Notes under the pieces: generated by a model
What the model was told of the DNA's origin: nothing
Databases searched by the model: none
Seen by the model: only the letters and a program-made list of their open reading frames with translations
Translations under genes and position numbers: made by a program
NCBI RefSeq assembly: GCF_009760925.1
Contig: NZ_VRLV01000009.1
Coordinates: 310,001 to 374,000 of the forward strand
Reading direction: 5' to 3'
Length of the DNA stretch: 64,000 nt
From: Nonomuraea typhae
Lineage (GTDB): Bacteria; Actinomycetota; Actinomycetes; Streptosporangiales; Streptosporangiaceae
Shown: positions 50,790 to 60,182 of the stretch, piece after piece
Layout: every line of letters starts with the position of its first letter
Numbering within the stretch: the stretch's first letter is position 1

Positions 50790-51851
50790 GAAAGCGCGGA
50801 GGTCGTCGAGATGCGGCTGGATGTCCAGACCCTGGGCCTCGAGCCATGCGTCGTTGCCGTAGGTGCCGGTGTAGCGCTCGGCGCCGTCGCAGATCAGCGT
50901 CACCACGCTGCCCTGGTCGCCCTCCGCGCGCATCTCCCTGATGAGATCGACGCAGGCGGCGACGTTGGTGCCCGTGGACGCGCCGACCGGGCGGCCGGTG
51001 ACCTCCCGCACCCAGCGCATGCCGGCGATCGACCGGGCGTCCGGAACGTGGATCATGCGGTCGATGACGTCCGGCTGGAACGACGGCTCCACCCGCGGGC
51101 GGCCGATGCCCTCGATGCGCGAGCCGGCGCCCGTGGTGGCCCAGTCGCCCGCCTTCCACGCCGGGTAGAAGGCCGAGCCCTCGGGGTCGGCGACGGCCAG
51201 GCGGGTGTGGTGGCGGCGGTAGCGGATGTAGCGGCCGATCGTGGCCGAGGTGCCGCCGGTGCCGGCGCCGACCACGATCCAGGCGGGCTCCGGGTGTGTT
51301 TCCAGGGCGAGCTGACCGAAGATCGACTCGGCGATGTTGTTGTTGCCGCGCCAGTCGGTGGCCCGCTCGGCGTAGGTGAACTGGTCCATGAAGTGGCCGC
51401 CGGTCTCGGCGGCCAGGCGGTGCGATTCCTCGTAGATGGCCGCCGGGTCCTGAACCAGATGACACTTGCCGCCGTAGAACTCGATGAGCGCGATCTTCTC
51501 GGGCGAGGTGGCGGCCGGCATGACGGCGATGAACGGCAGGCCGATCAGCCGGGCGAAGTACGCCTCGCTGACCGCGGTGGACCCGCTGGACGCCTCGACG
51601 ATCGTGGTGCCGGGGCCGATCCAGCCGTTGGCCAGGCCGTAGAGGAACAACGAGCGGGCGAGCCGGTGCTTGAGCGAACCCGTCGGGTGCACCGACTCGT
51701 CTTTCATATAGAGGTTCACGCCCCAGCGTGGGGGCAGCGGGAAGACATGGAGGTGAGTGTCACTGCTGCGATTGGTGTCGGCCTCCACCGTGCGGACGGC
51801 CTCGGCCACCCAGTGCCGGGCGCCGGGATCGTGGCGGTCGACGAATTCCAT
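50766..51851 (-). CDS. PLP-dependent cysteine synthase-family protein (Cds1/cysteine desulfhydrase-like)
   Basis: A 361-aa fold-type II PLP enzyme. SLKHRLARSL places the Schiff-base Lys at residue 61, in MKDESVHPTGSLKHR. EASSGSTAVSEAYFA is the phosphate/substrate loop, and VGAGTGGTSATIGRY is the glycine-rich PLP-phosphate loop. The sequence pattern SFQPDVIDRMIHVPDA and length fit the Cds1-type desulfhydrases better than CysK or CysM. The exact reaction (cysteine to pyruvate, H2S, ammonia) is inferred. ATG 51851 gives the conserved start. The gene is convergent with the iron-binding lipoprotein. Confidence 0.8.
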   Translation of the reverse strand: MEFVDRHDPGARHWVAEAVRTVEADTNRSSDTHLHVFPLPPRWGVNLYMKDESVHPTGSLKHRLARSLFLYGLANGWIGPGTTIVEASSGSTAVSEAYFARLIGLPFIAVMPAATSPEKIALIEFYGGKCHLVQDPAAIYEESHRLAAETGGHFMDQFTYAERATDWRGNNNIAESIFGQLALETHPEPAWIVVGAGTGGTSATIGRYIRYRRHHTRLAVADPEGSAFYPAWKAGDWATTGAGSRIEGIGRPRVEPSFQPDVIDRMIHVPDARSIAGMRWVREVTGRPVGASTGTNVAACVDLIREMRAEGDQGSVVTLICDGAERYTGTYGNDAWLEAQGLDIQPHLDDLRAFLGPDGVH

Positions 51852-52088
51852 GGTCCATACGCTATCCCATGTGACACTGGCCACTTTATCTGCGGAAATG
51901 GGTGAATAGTGTTATGGTAATGAGACTAGTCCGGCCGTGGACGTGCCGACGCACGCCGCGAGCAGAGGGGCTAAAAGACTCCCTGACCAGGCAGAACCGT
52001 TTAACGCGGCCCTTACGAGGGCTTTGCGAGCATGGAGCTGCTGTCTGGCGGCCTGTGCCGAACGGGGGATAGCACGAGGGGGAATGAT

Positions 52089-52682
52089 TTGATCACAATG
52101 ACCGAAGAGCAGCGTCAGGATTGGTTCGAGCGCGATGTCGTGCCCGTGACGACACAGCTGTTCGCCTCCGCGATGCGCCTCACCCGCAACACCGCCGACG
52201 CAGAAGACCTCGTCCAGGAGACCGTCGCCAAGGCATACACGTCCTACCACCAGTTCCGCGAGGGCACCAACCTCAAGGCGTGGCTGCACCGCATCCTCAC
52301 CAACAACTTCATCAACGACTACCGCAAGAAGCAGCGCTCACCCAAGCTCTCCGCCGCGGAAGAGGTCGAGGACTGGCAGCTGCACGCCGCCGAGTCCCAC
52401 ACCTCCACCGGCCTGAAGTCCGCCGAGACCGAGGCCCTGGAGCGGCTGCCCGACAGCGCGGTGATGAACGCGCTGCGCGCGCTGCCCGAGGACTTCCGCG
52501 TCGCCGTCTACCTGGCCGACGTCGAAGGCTTCGCCTACAAGGAGATCGCCGACCGGATGGGCACGCCCATCGGCACCGTGATGTCACGCCTCCACCGCGG
52601 CCGCAAGCAGCTGCGGACCATGCTGGAGGAGTACGCGGTCGAGGAAGGCGCCGTCAGGCTACCGGCCCAGCGCGCCGCCTAA
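52089..52682 (+). CDS. ECF sigma factor, SigR/SigH (ECF12) type
   Basis: A 197-aa ECF sigma factor. Region 2 has LTRNTADAEDLVQETVAKAY and NLKAWLHRILTNNFINDYRKK; the linker AAEEVEDWQLHAAESH is diagnostic of the SigR/SigH group; region 4 is FAYKEIADRMGTPIGTVMSR. This group governs the thiol-oxidative stress regulon. I chose TTG 52089 because GAGGGGG is 6 nt upstream; the alternative ATG 52098 is 15 nt away from it. No rsrA-like anti-sigma gene follows; instead a MEDS-HATPase gene overlaps its end by 24 bp on the other strand. The 237-bp upstream spacer contains no SigR-type promoter I can identify with confidence. Confidence 0.88.
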   Translation: MITMTEEQRQDWFERDVVPVTTQLFASAMRLTRNTADAEDLVQETVAKAYTSYHQFREGTNLKAWLHRILTNNFINDYRKKQRSPKLSAAEEVEDWQLHAAESHTSTGLKSAETEALERLPDSAVMNALRALPEDFRVAVYLADVEGFAYKEIADRMGTPIGTVMSRLHRGRKQLRTMLEEYAVEEGAVRLPAQRAA

Positions 52683-53615
52683 CCCCATGTGGAGGCGGAC
52701 CCGGAGCACCCCGGCATCGTCCCGCATCTCCACCAGATCGCACAGCTGACGACTGATCCAGAGCCCGTATCCCCGAGGGGATTCGGGCTCCGGTGGTATA
52801 TAGCCGGGCAACGGATCGTCCAGGACGCCGCCCGGATCGGCGATCTCGCAGACCACCTCCCGGCCCGTCACCCACATCCGGATCGAGCCACGGCCGGAGC
52901 CGTGCTCCACGCAGTTGGCGGCGATCTCCGAGACGCTCAGCACCAGCGAAGCGACCAGGTCGCGGTCCATCCCGGCCGCCTTGGCGTAGTCGCTCACCTG
53001 CTGGCGGAACCTCTTCAGCTCGTCGGCCGAGAAACCGACCGAGGTGACCTGGCCGATCGGGTCGGGCAGCGGGCCGTGGTCGCCGTCCAGGACCAGTTCG
53101 TGCGGCTGGATGAACGCGGGGCTGGCGGCTTCGCCGTACGGGCTGCCGACGAAGGGGTGGGTCACGGCGCGGTAGGTGAGCGCGGCGGCCGGGGCGGTGC
53201 GCACGTCGTAGAGGCAGATCACGACCGCGGCGGCGGGGCCGAGGGCCGCGTTGAGCACCGACTCGTAGCGGATCCACTCGCGCACCTCGCGCTCGCTCCT
53301 GCCCTGCCAGACGGGCTCGCCGACGATCAGGGTACGGCGGTGCCGCGCGTAGTCGTGGAAGGCGGCCAGGGTGCGCTGCGGATGGGCGTACCAGGAGGCG
53401 GCGATGCGCTGGTCGATCCGGCCGGCGTCCTGGCCGAGGGCGTCGGCCAGGAGGCGCAGCCGCTGGGTTCCGGTGACGACGAGCACCTGCCGGCCCTCGT
53501 CGAGGCCGGCGCGCACGCGGGGGAGGACGGCTCCGAGGAAGGCCGCATCGGAGTCGAAGGGCAGCGCGACGTGCCGTAACGACTCCAGACTGGGATGTGC
53601 CCGCGCAGGGTGCAC
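52659..53615 (-). CDS. MEDS domain plus HATPase (anti-sigma regulatory factor-like) protein
   Basis: A 318-aa protein. The N-terminal MEDS-type sensory domain (about 1-160) has LRHVALPFDSDAAFLGAVLP and RRTLIVGEPVW. The C-terminal GHKL ATPase (about 190-318) has N-box VSEIAANCVEHG, G1 IADPGG, and G2 ESPRGYGLW. Proteins with this architecture are common in actinomycetes and are thought to be serine kinases/anti-sigma factors of the RsbW type. Start uncertain: GTG 53615 precedes the conserved PSLESLRH; TTG 53651 is possible. Its end is antisense to the sigma gene. Confidence 0.82.
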   Translation of the reverse strand: MHPARAHPSLESLRHVALPFDSDAAFLGAVLPRVRAGLDEGRQVLVVTGTQRLRLLADALGQDAGRIDQRIAASWYAHPQRTLAAFHDYARHRRTLIVGEPVWQGRSEREVREWIRYESVLNAALGPAAAVVICLYDVRTAPAAALTYRAVTHPFVGSPYGEAASPAFIQPHELVLDGDHGPLPDPIGQVTSVGFSADELKRFRQQVSDYAKAAGMDRDLVASLVLSVSEIAANCVEHGSGRGSIRMWVTGREVVCEIADPGGVLDDPLPGYIPPEPESPRGYGLWISRQLCDLVEMRDDAGVLRVRLHMGLGGALGR

Positions 53616-53643
53616 AGCCGAAACGTACCAAGCGGTCGCTACG

Positions 53644-54477
53644 CTACGCAACGGCTATGAGCGCGACCGCGCCGAGCGCGCATGCGACTCCCGCCACCTG
53701 GAGGCTGCGCAGCCGCTCGCCCAGCACGTATCTGGCCAGGAGCAGGGTGCTGGCCGGGTAGAGCGAGACCAGGACGGCGACCAGGCTGAGCAGGCCCTCC
53801 TGCTTGGCCAGCAGGAACAGCACGTTGGCCGCCATGTCGAGCAGGCCGGCGGCGGCGATGATGGGCAGCGAGCCCGCGGTGGGGCGCAGGGAACGCTTCG
53901 TGACGATCGCGAGCAGGACGACCAGGGTGACCGAGGAGAGTCTGGCGCCGACCAGCGGCCACAGGCCGGTGCCGCCGGGCGCCTGGGCGAGCAGGATGAA
54001 GAAGCCGCCGAAGCCGGCGCCGGCCGCCAGCGCGATCAGCACCGACCCGGCCGAGCCGCTCTTGCCGGTGGTGCGGTCCCGGCTGACCAGCATGACCGCG
54101 GCGAGCGCCAGCACGATGCCGACCAGCGCCTGGGGCGCCGGGCGTTCGCCGGCGGCCAGCCCGAACACCACGGGCAGCGCGGCGGAGGTGACCGCGGTCG
54201 TGGGCGCCACCACGGACATCACCCCGGTGGCCAGCGCCCGGTAGAACAGGACCAGCCCGGTGGCCCCGGCCAGGCCCGCGGCCATGCCCCACCACAGCGC
54301 CCGGGGGTCGAGCGCGCCGGGCAGCACGGGTAGCAGGGCGAGGATGAGGACCAGCCCGGCGATCTGGGAGAGCGCGACGACGGAGAACACGCGCGATCGT
54401 CGCGTGGCCAGCCCGCCGCAGAAGTCGGCCGTCCCGTAGACCACCGCGCAGACCGTCGCGAGGATCACTGCCGTCAC
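53644..54477 (-). CDS. EamA/DMT family transporter
   Basis: A 277-aa protein with 10 predicted membrane segments, in two EamA-like halves (VILATVCAVVYGTADFCGGL; LIALAAGAGFGGFFILLAQA). The conserved YRALATGVMSVVAP segment and terminal ASTLLLARYVLGERLRSLQ are diagnostic. Such transporters export small metabolites or amino acids. GTG start at 54477 with GGAGGG upstream. Divergent from an XRE-cupin regulator by 79 bp, with inverted repeats between, so likely controlled by it. Confidence 0.87.
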   Translation of the reverse strand: MTAVILATVCAVVYGTADFCGGLATRRSRVFSVVALSQIAGLVLILALLPVLPGALDPRALWWGMAAGLAGATGLVLFYRALATGVMSVVAPTTAVTSAALPVVFGLAAGERPAPQALVGIVLALAAVMLVSRDRTTGKSGSAGSVLIALAAGAGFGGFFILLAQAPGGTGLWPLVGARLSSVTLVVLLAIVTKRSLRPTAGSLPIIAAAGLLDMAANVLFLLAKQEGLLSLVAVLVSLYPASTLLLARYVLGERLRSLQVAGVACALGAVALIAVA

Positions 54478-54490
54478 GTCACACCCTCCA

Positions 54491-54562
54491 GTTCATTCGG
54501 TTGCACTCTCAGTACAACACAGTAGGTGCAACAGGGTACACAAAGGGTTCACTAGAATGAAC
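54491..54562. promoter_or_regulatory. Nested operators between EamA and XRE-cupin genes
   Basis: Outer arms GTTCATTC (54491-54498) and GAATGAAC (54555-54562) are a perfect 8-bp pair; the right arm covers the ATG of the regulator. Inner arms GTTGCAC (54500-54506) and GTGCAAC (54526-54532) are a perfect 7-bp pair with 19 nt between, a typical two-turn spacing. Confidence 0.5.
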
Positions 54563-55141
54563 TCCATGGAAGATCCGGAGACGATCACCGCGGCCATCGC
54601 CAACAACGTCCGAGCCCAGCGGGCCCACCGGGGCCTGACCCTCGACGCGCTGGCCGCCCGCTCGGGCGTGAGCAGGGGCATGCTGGTCCAGGTCGAGCAG
54701 GGCAGGACCAACCCCAGCGTCTCCACGCTCACCCGGATCGCCTCCGCGCTCGGGGTCACCGTGGCCCGCCTGGTCGAGGTGGCCGACGTGCCGGTCGTGC
54801 GCGTCATCGACCGCGCCGACGTGGTCAGCTTCGACATGGGAGACTCGCGCGCCAGGCTGCTCGTCGGCGCCGACGAGCCGATGATCCTCGAACTCTGGGA
54901 CTGGCACCTGGCCCCCGGAGAGCATCACGACGGCGACGCCCACCCGCCCGGCACCCGCGAGATGATCACCGTCCTGCGGGGCGAGCTGACCCTCACCGTG
55001 TACGGCAAGCCCCACCGCGTGGGCGTCGACGATGCCGCGCTTTTCGCCGCCGACCGGCCGCATCGCTACGCCAACGAGGGCACCGAAGACGTGAGGATGA
55101 TCATGGTTGTGGCCGAACCTCGGATCGTTCATGACCAATAA
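54557..55141 (+). CDS. XRE family regulator with cupin domain
   Basis: A 194-aa protein. An N-terminal Cro/CI helix-turn-helix (about 15-70, LTLDALAARSGVSRGMLVQVE, NPSVSTLTRIASALG) is followed by a cupin_2 small-molecule domain (about 105-190, WDWHLAPGEHHDGD, REMITVLRGELTLTV, DRPHRYANEG). Regulators of this type sense metabolites. ATG 54557 has AAAGGG 9 nt upstream. Divergent from an EamA exporter, so probably regulates export of its ligand. Confidence 0.9.
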   Translation: MNSMEDPETITAAIANNVRAQRAHRGLTLDALAARSGVSRGMLVQVEQGRTNPSVSTLTRIASALGVTVARLVEVADVPVVRVIDRADVVSFDMGDSRARLLVGADEPMILELWDWHLAPGEHHDGDAHPPGTREMITVLRGELTLTVYGKPHRVGVDDAALFAADRPHRYANEGTEDVRMIMVVAEPRIVHDQ

Positions 55142-55288
55142 CGGCGAACACCTCACAGATCACCGTGTGGAGTCTCATGATTACTCCATGTCCTATGGTC
55201 AGGGGGTCCTTGGGGGGTACATCCCTGTTGTGCAACGCACTTGTCTCATAACTCCTCCGGCTCCGCGCGGACCTGATGGGAGGTGCGC

Positions 55289-55594
55289 GTGAATGAGACC
55301 CCAGAAGGCGCGGGCAAACTCCGTGCGGAACTGCAAGGTCTCGGCGTGACAACGGCCTACGAAATCGGCGACGGCGTGACGGTGTCGGTGTGGATCGGCC
55401 TCGTCGTGCGTTTGAGAGATGGTTTTTACCGCTGGCAGGAAGGAGCGGTGAAACGTCGGCATTTGGGTACGGATCCGGTTGGATGTGCCATAAGAGTGGC
55501 GCGTCGCTACACCGAACTCCAGGCCAACATCCCACCCTGGTGGGATGAGCTGGCCAAGGAGTTGCGGGGGAACTCGGCCGGCGACTACCCGTAG
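55289..55594 (+). CDS. Small protein of unknown function
   Basis: A 101-aa protein with GTG start and GGGAGG 5 nt upstream. It reads LRAELQGLGVTTAYEIGDGV in the N-terminal half, then DGFYRWQEGAVKRRHLGTDP and RRYTELQANIPPWWDELAK. No membrane segment or cysteine motif. The pattern resembles small proteins common in Streptosporangiales, whose role I cannot name. The deacetylase gene starts 29 bp downstream, so the genes may be cotranscribed. Confidence 0.6.
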   Translation: MNETPEGAGKLRAELQGLGVTTAYEIGDGVTVSVWIGLVVRLRDGFYRWQEGAVKRRHLGTDPVGCAIRVARRYTELQANIPPWWDELAKELRGNSAGDYP

Positions 55595-55597
55595 CAA

Positions 55598-55620
55598 CCC
55601 CCCGTGGTGGTTCCGGGGGG
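55598..55620 (+). promoter_or_regulatory. Hairpin covering the deacetylase ribosome-binding site
   Basis: CCCCCC (55598-55603) can pair with GGGGGG (55615-55620), which is the ribosome-binding site 3 nt before ATG 55624. Loop is 11 nt. It begins just after the preceding gene's stop, so ribosomes finishing that gene could open it. Confidence 0.4.
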
Positions 55621-55623
55621 AAC

Positions 55624-56402
55624 ATGCGCTGGTGGGGGTGGCCGTTGGTGATCTCGCTGACGGCAGGCTGCGGAGGGGTGCAACCGATCGTCGGAGCCGC
55701 GCCGGCACTGCCGGCGCGGCCATCCGTCCCCATCGACCCGGTGCACCTGGCCAGGCGGCTGGCCGCGATGCAGGCGGACTGGCCGGAACGCGCCAGGATC
55801 GACTGCAGGAAGGCCAAGTGCGTCGCGCTCACCTTCGACGACGGGCCGGGCGACCACACCACCCGCCTGCTCGACATGCTCCGCAGGCACGCGGCCAAGG
55901 CGACCTTCTTCGTCGTCGGCCAGATGGTCGCCGCCGACAAACACCACAACGTCCGCCACATGGTCGACGACGGGCACGAGCTCGGCAACCACTCCTGGAG
56001 CCACGAGCAGCTCACCACGCTGTCCGGCACCGGGCTGCGCTACCAGCTCCACCACACCCAGGACGTGATCGAGCGGGAGACCGGCGTGCGGATGACGCTC
56101 ATGCGCCCGCCCTACGGCTCCACCGACGCCGCCGTCGCCGCCGAGACCAGGCGCGAGGGCCTGGCCCAGATCCTCTGGAACGTGGACACCCTCGACTGGC
56201 GCGACCGCGACGCCACGACCGTGGCCAAGCGCGCGATTAGCGCCAAACCCGGATCGATCATCCTCATGCATGACATCCACCGCACCACCGTGGACGCCAT
56301 GCCCAGGATCCTCGACACCTTCTCCCACCGGGGCTTCACCTTCGTCACCGTCTCCGAGCTGTACGGCAAGCCGCCGGCACCTGGCAGGAAGTACACCGAA
56401 CG

Positions 56403-56406
<4 letters not shown>
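55624..56406 (+). CDS. Polysaccharide deacetylase lipoprotein (NodB domain)
   Basis: A 260-aa carbohydrate esterase family 4 protein. The signal is short (PLVISLTAGC), with a lipobox LTAGC at Cys16. NodB motif 1 is TFDDGP (70-75), motif 2 HSWSH (123-127), motif 3 RPPYGS and motif 4/5 VDTLDW and LMHDIH. It should remove N-acetyl groups from peptidoglycan or another cell-surface polymer. Its end overlaps the HerA-like gene by 4 bp (ATGA), so translation is coupled although the two functions seem unrelated. Confidence 0.9.
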
Positions 56407-57908
<1,502 letters not shown>

Positions 57909-57938
57909 CTGTCGGTCCGGCATGGGACCCTGGACCGC

Positions 57939-58589
57939 ATGGGTTTCACCGGCTTTCCCGACGAGGCGTTCATCTTCTACGAGGGCCTCGAGGCGGACAA
58001 CTCCAAGGCGTACTTCACCCGCCACAAGCACCTGTACGACGACGCGGTCAGGGCGCCGATGCTCGCCCTGACCGACGCGCTGGCCGAGGAGTTCGGCGCC
58101 GCGCAGTTGTTCCGCCCCTACCGTGACGTGCGCTTCGCCAAGGACAAGTCCCCCTACAAGACCCACCAGGGCGCCTTCGTCGACGTGCAGCCGGGCATCG
58201 GGCTCTACGTCGAGGTCAGCGCCGCCGGGTTGTTCGTGGCCGGCGGCATCTACACCCAGGCGAGCGACCAGGTCGCCCGCTACCGCGAGGCGGCGGCCGA
58301 GGATCTGACCGGCAAGCCGCTGGAGCGGCTGGTCGACGACCTGCGGGCCAGCGGGTACGACATCGGCGGCGACCGGCTCAAGACCCGGCCGCGCGGGGTG
58401 CCCGAGGACCATCCCCGGCTCGACCTGCTGCGCCACCGCTCGCTCTACGCCGGCCTGCGCTCGGAGCCGGAGCCGTGGGTCCACACGCCGGAGGTCGCCG
58501 GCCGGGTGCGCGGGGCCTGGCGCGACTTCGCGCCGCTGGTGCAGTGGCTGGCCACCCATGTGCGCGGCTCGGAGCTGCCCAGGCGCTGA
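57939..58589 (+). CDS. DUF2461 family protein
   Basis: A 216-aa protein matching DUF2461: FTGFPDEAFIFYEGLEADNS near the start, FRPYRDVRFAKDKSPYKTHQ, then GLYVEVSAAGLFVAGGIY. The conserved RD and KD residues in the second motif suggest binding of a phosphate or nucleic acid; no catalytic function is known. ATG 57939; it follows the HerA-like gene by 30 bp. Confidence 0.88.
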   Translation: MGFTGFPDEAFIFYEGLEADNSKAYFTRHKHLYDDAVRAPMLALTDALAEEFGAAQLFRPYRDVRFAKDKSPYKTHQGAFVDVQPGIGLYVEVSAAGLFVAGGIYTQASDQVARYREAAAEDLTGKPLERLVDDLRASGYDIGGDRLKTRPRGVPEDHPRLDLLRHRSLYAGLRSEPEPWVHTPEVAGRVRGAWRDFAPLVQWLATHVRGSELPRR

Positions 58590-58642
58590 CCGCGGGCCGG
58601 TACCGTTTCAGGGCAAACGGGTCGACGGGCAGGAGGGCGGCA

Positions 58643-60094
58643 GTGGTGCGGCTGGCTGAGCAGGCGGCGCCGGTCGAGTCCGCCTCGCCCGCGACGCGAC
58701 GGGAATGGGCGTGGATCTGGGCGCTCGCGGGCGTGGCCGCGGCGGTCTACGCAGCGCTGTCGCTGGTGCGGCTGCGCAACGTCGAGGCCGGCTCCTACGA
58801 CCTGGTGATCTTCGACCAGGCGATCAGGTCGTACTCCGAGTTCCGGCTGCCGATCGCCATCGTCAAGGGCGTGCACAACGACTTCGGGGCCGGGTTCTCG
58901 GTGCTCGGAGATCACTGGTCGCCGATCCTGGCCCTGCTCGCCCCGCTGTACTGGGTGCACGACGGGCCGGAGACGCTGCTGGTCGCGCAGGCGGTGCTGA
59001 TGGCGGCGGCGGCGGTGCCGCTGTGGGTCTTCGCCCGGCGGGCGCTCGGGCCGGGGGCGGCCTACGCGGTCGCGGCGGCCTACACGCTGTCCTGGCCGGT
59101 CGCCGAGGCCGTCGCCTTCGACTTCCACGAGGTGGCGTTCGTGCCGCTGCTCACCGCGGTCATGCTCGAGCGCCGGCAGGCCGGGCGCAGGCTCGGCATG
59201 GTGGCGGCCGCGCTGGCGCTGCTGTTCGTCAAGGAGGACATGGGCCTGCTGGTCGCCGGGTTCGGCCTGGTGCTGCTGGTTCAGCGGTCGGTCAAGCTGG
59301 GCGCGGTCTTCGTGGCCGGCGGCGTGGCCTTCACCGGGCTGGCCTCCCAGGTGCTCATCCCGGCCTTCGGCGGGCGGCGCGACTACTACTGGGCCTACGG
59401 GGCGCTCGGCGACGGGGTGTCCAGCGCGCTCCGGACCGTCGTGACCGACCCGCTCGCCGCGATCGGCCTGCTCGGGACGCCGCCGATCAAGCTGGTGACG
59501 ATGCTGCTCCTGCTGGCGCTCACCCTGCTGGCGGCACTGGCCTCCCCGCTGGTGCTCATGGCGCTGCCCCTGCTGGCCGAGCGCATGCTGGCCAGTTCCT
59601 TCCCCAACTGGTGGGCGCCCGATCACCACTACAACGCCTTCCTGGTCGTGGTGTTGTTCGCGGCGGGGGCGGACGGGATACGGCGCCTCGCCCGGCTGCG
59701 CCGGGTCTGGGCCGCCGGGGTCGTGGTGTTCGCGGTGGCCACCGTGCCGTTCTTCGCGCTGGCCGAGCTCGGGAACCCGGACTCCTACCGGTGGTCGGCC
59801 AGGGAACGCGCCGCCGTCGAGGCGGCCGCCGTGGTGCCTGACGGAGCGCTGGTCGAGAGCGCCAACTACGTGGGGCCGCAGCTGACCGCGCGCGCCCGGG
59901 TGCTGCTGTGGGATCGCACGCCCCGGTGGGCGCCCTGGGTGGTGGCCGACACCGGCAGGCTCACCTTCCCGTTCAAGAGTACGGCGGAGCAGTCAGAACG
60001 GCTGCGCATGCTGCGGGCCAACGGCTACCAGGTGCGCTTCGCCCGCGAGGGCTACACCGTGCTGCACCGGCCCGGGCCGGAGCCCCGGCTCTAG
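58643..60094 (+). CDS. DUF2079 family polytopic membrane protein
   Basis: A 483-aa protein with about 10-12 membrane segments. SYDLVIFDQAIRSYSEFRLP, NDFGAGFSVLGDHWSPILAL and VAFDFHEVAFVPLL are the DUF2079 signature and lie in the region equivalent to the acceptor/donor face of GT-C glycosyltransferases; the FDFHE acidic pair fits this. Donor and acceptor are unknown. GTG 58643 has AGGAGG 6 nt upstream; a second GTG follows directly. Convergent with the next gene across the 14-bp repeat. Confidence 0.85.
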   Translation: MVRLAEQAAPVESASPATRREWAWIWALAGVAAAVYAALSLVRLRNVEAGSYDLVIFDQAIRSYSEFRLPIAIVKGVHNDFGAGFSVLGDHWSPILALLAPLYWVHDGPETLLVAQAVLMAAAAVPLWVFARRALGPGAAYAVAAAYTLSWPVAEAVAFDFHEVAFVPLLTAVMLERRQAGRRLGMVAAALALLFVKEDMGLLVAGFGLVLLVQRSVKLGAVFVAGGVAFTGLASQVLIPAFGGRRDYYWAYGALGDGVSSALRTVVTDPLAAIGLLGTPPIKLVTMLLLLALTLLAALASPLVLMALPLLAERMLASSFPNWWAPDHHYNAFLVVVLFAAGADGIRRLARLRRVWAAGVVVFAVATVPFFALAELGNPDSYRWSARERAAVEAAAVVPDGALVESANYVGPQLTARARVLLWDRTPRWAPWVVADTGRLTFPFKSTAEQSERLRMLRANGYQVRFAREGYTVLHRPGPEPRL

Positions 60095-60098
60095 GGTC

Positions 60099-60182
60099 CC
60101 GCGGCCTAGGAGCCGCGGCCTAGGAGCCGCGGTCTAGGAGCCGCGGTCTAGGAGCCGCAGCCTAGGAGCCGCGGTCTAGGGG
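60099..60182. repeat. Six-copy 14-bp tandem repeat between convergent genes
   Basis: Six units of CCGCGG[C/T]CTAGGAG (fifth CCGCAG, sixth ends GGGG) run from 60099 to 60182. Each contains CTAG, giving TAG on both strands. Because 14 is not a multiple of three, the stops fall in all frames. The last unit supplies the stop of the reverse-strand gene (60176-60178). Confidence 0.9.

Noticed and set aside
51852..52088. SigR-type promoter (GGAAT-N18-GTT) before the sigma gene
   Set aside because: GGAAAT occurs at 51894 but no GTT is found at the proper distance.
52032..52088. N-terminal extension of the sigma factor from 52032, like the longer SigR isoform
   Set aside because: The frame is open but the extension (ELLSGGLCRTGD...) shows no conserved pattern and lacks a ribosome-binding site.
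60099..60182. Short regular repeats as a CRISPR array
   Set aside because: Units are contiguous without spacers and only 14 bp; no cas genes nearby. The same holds for 32799-32990.
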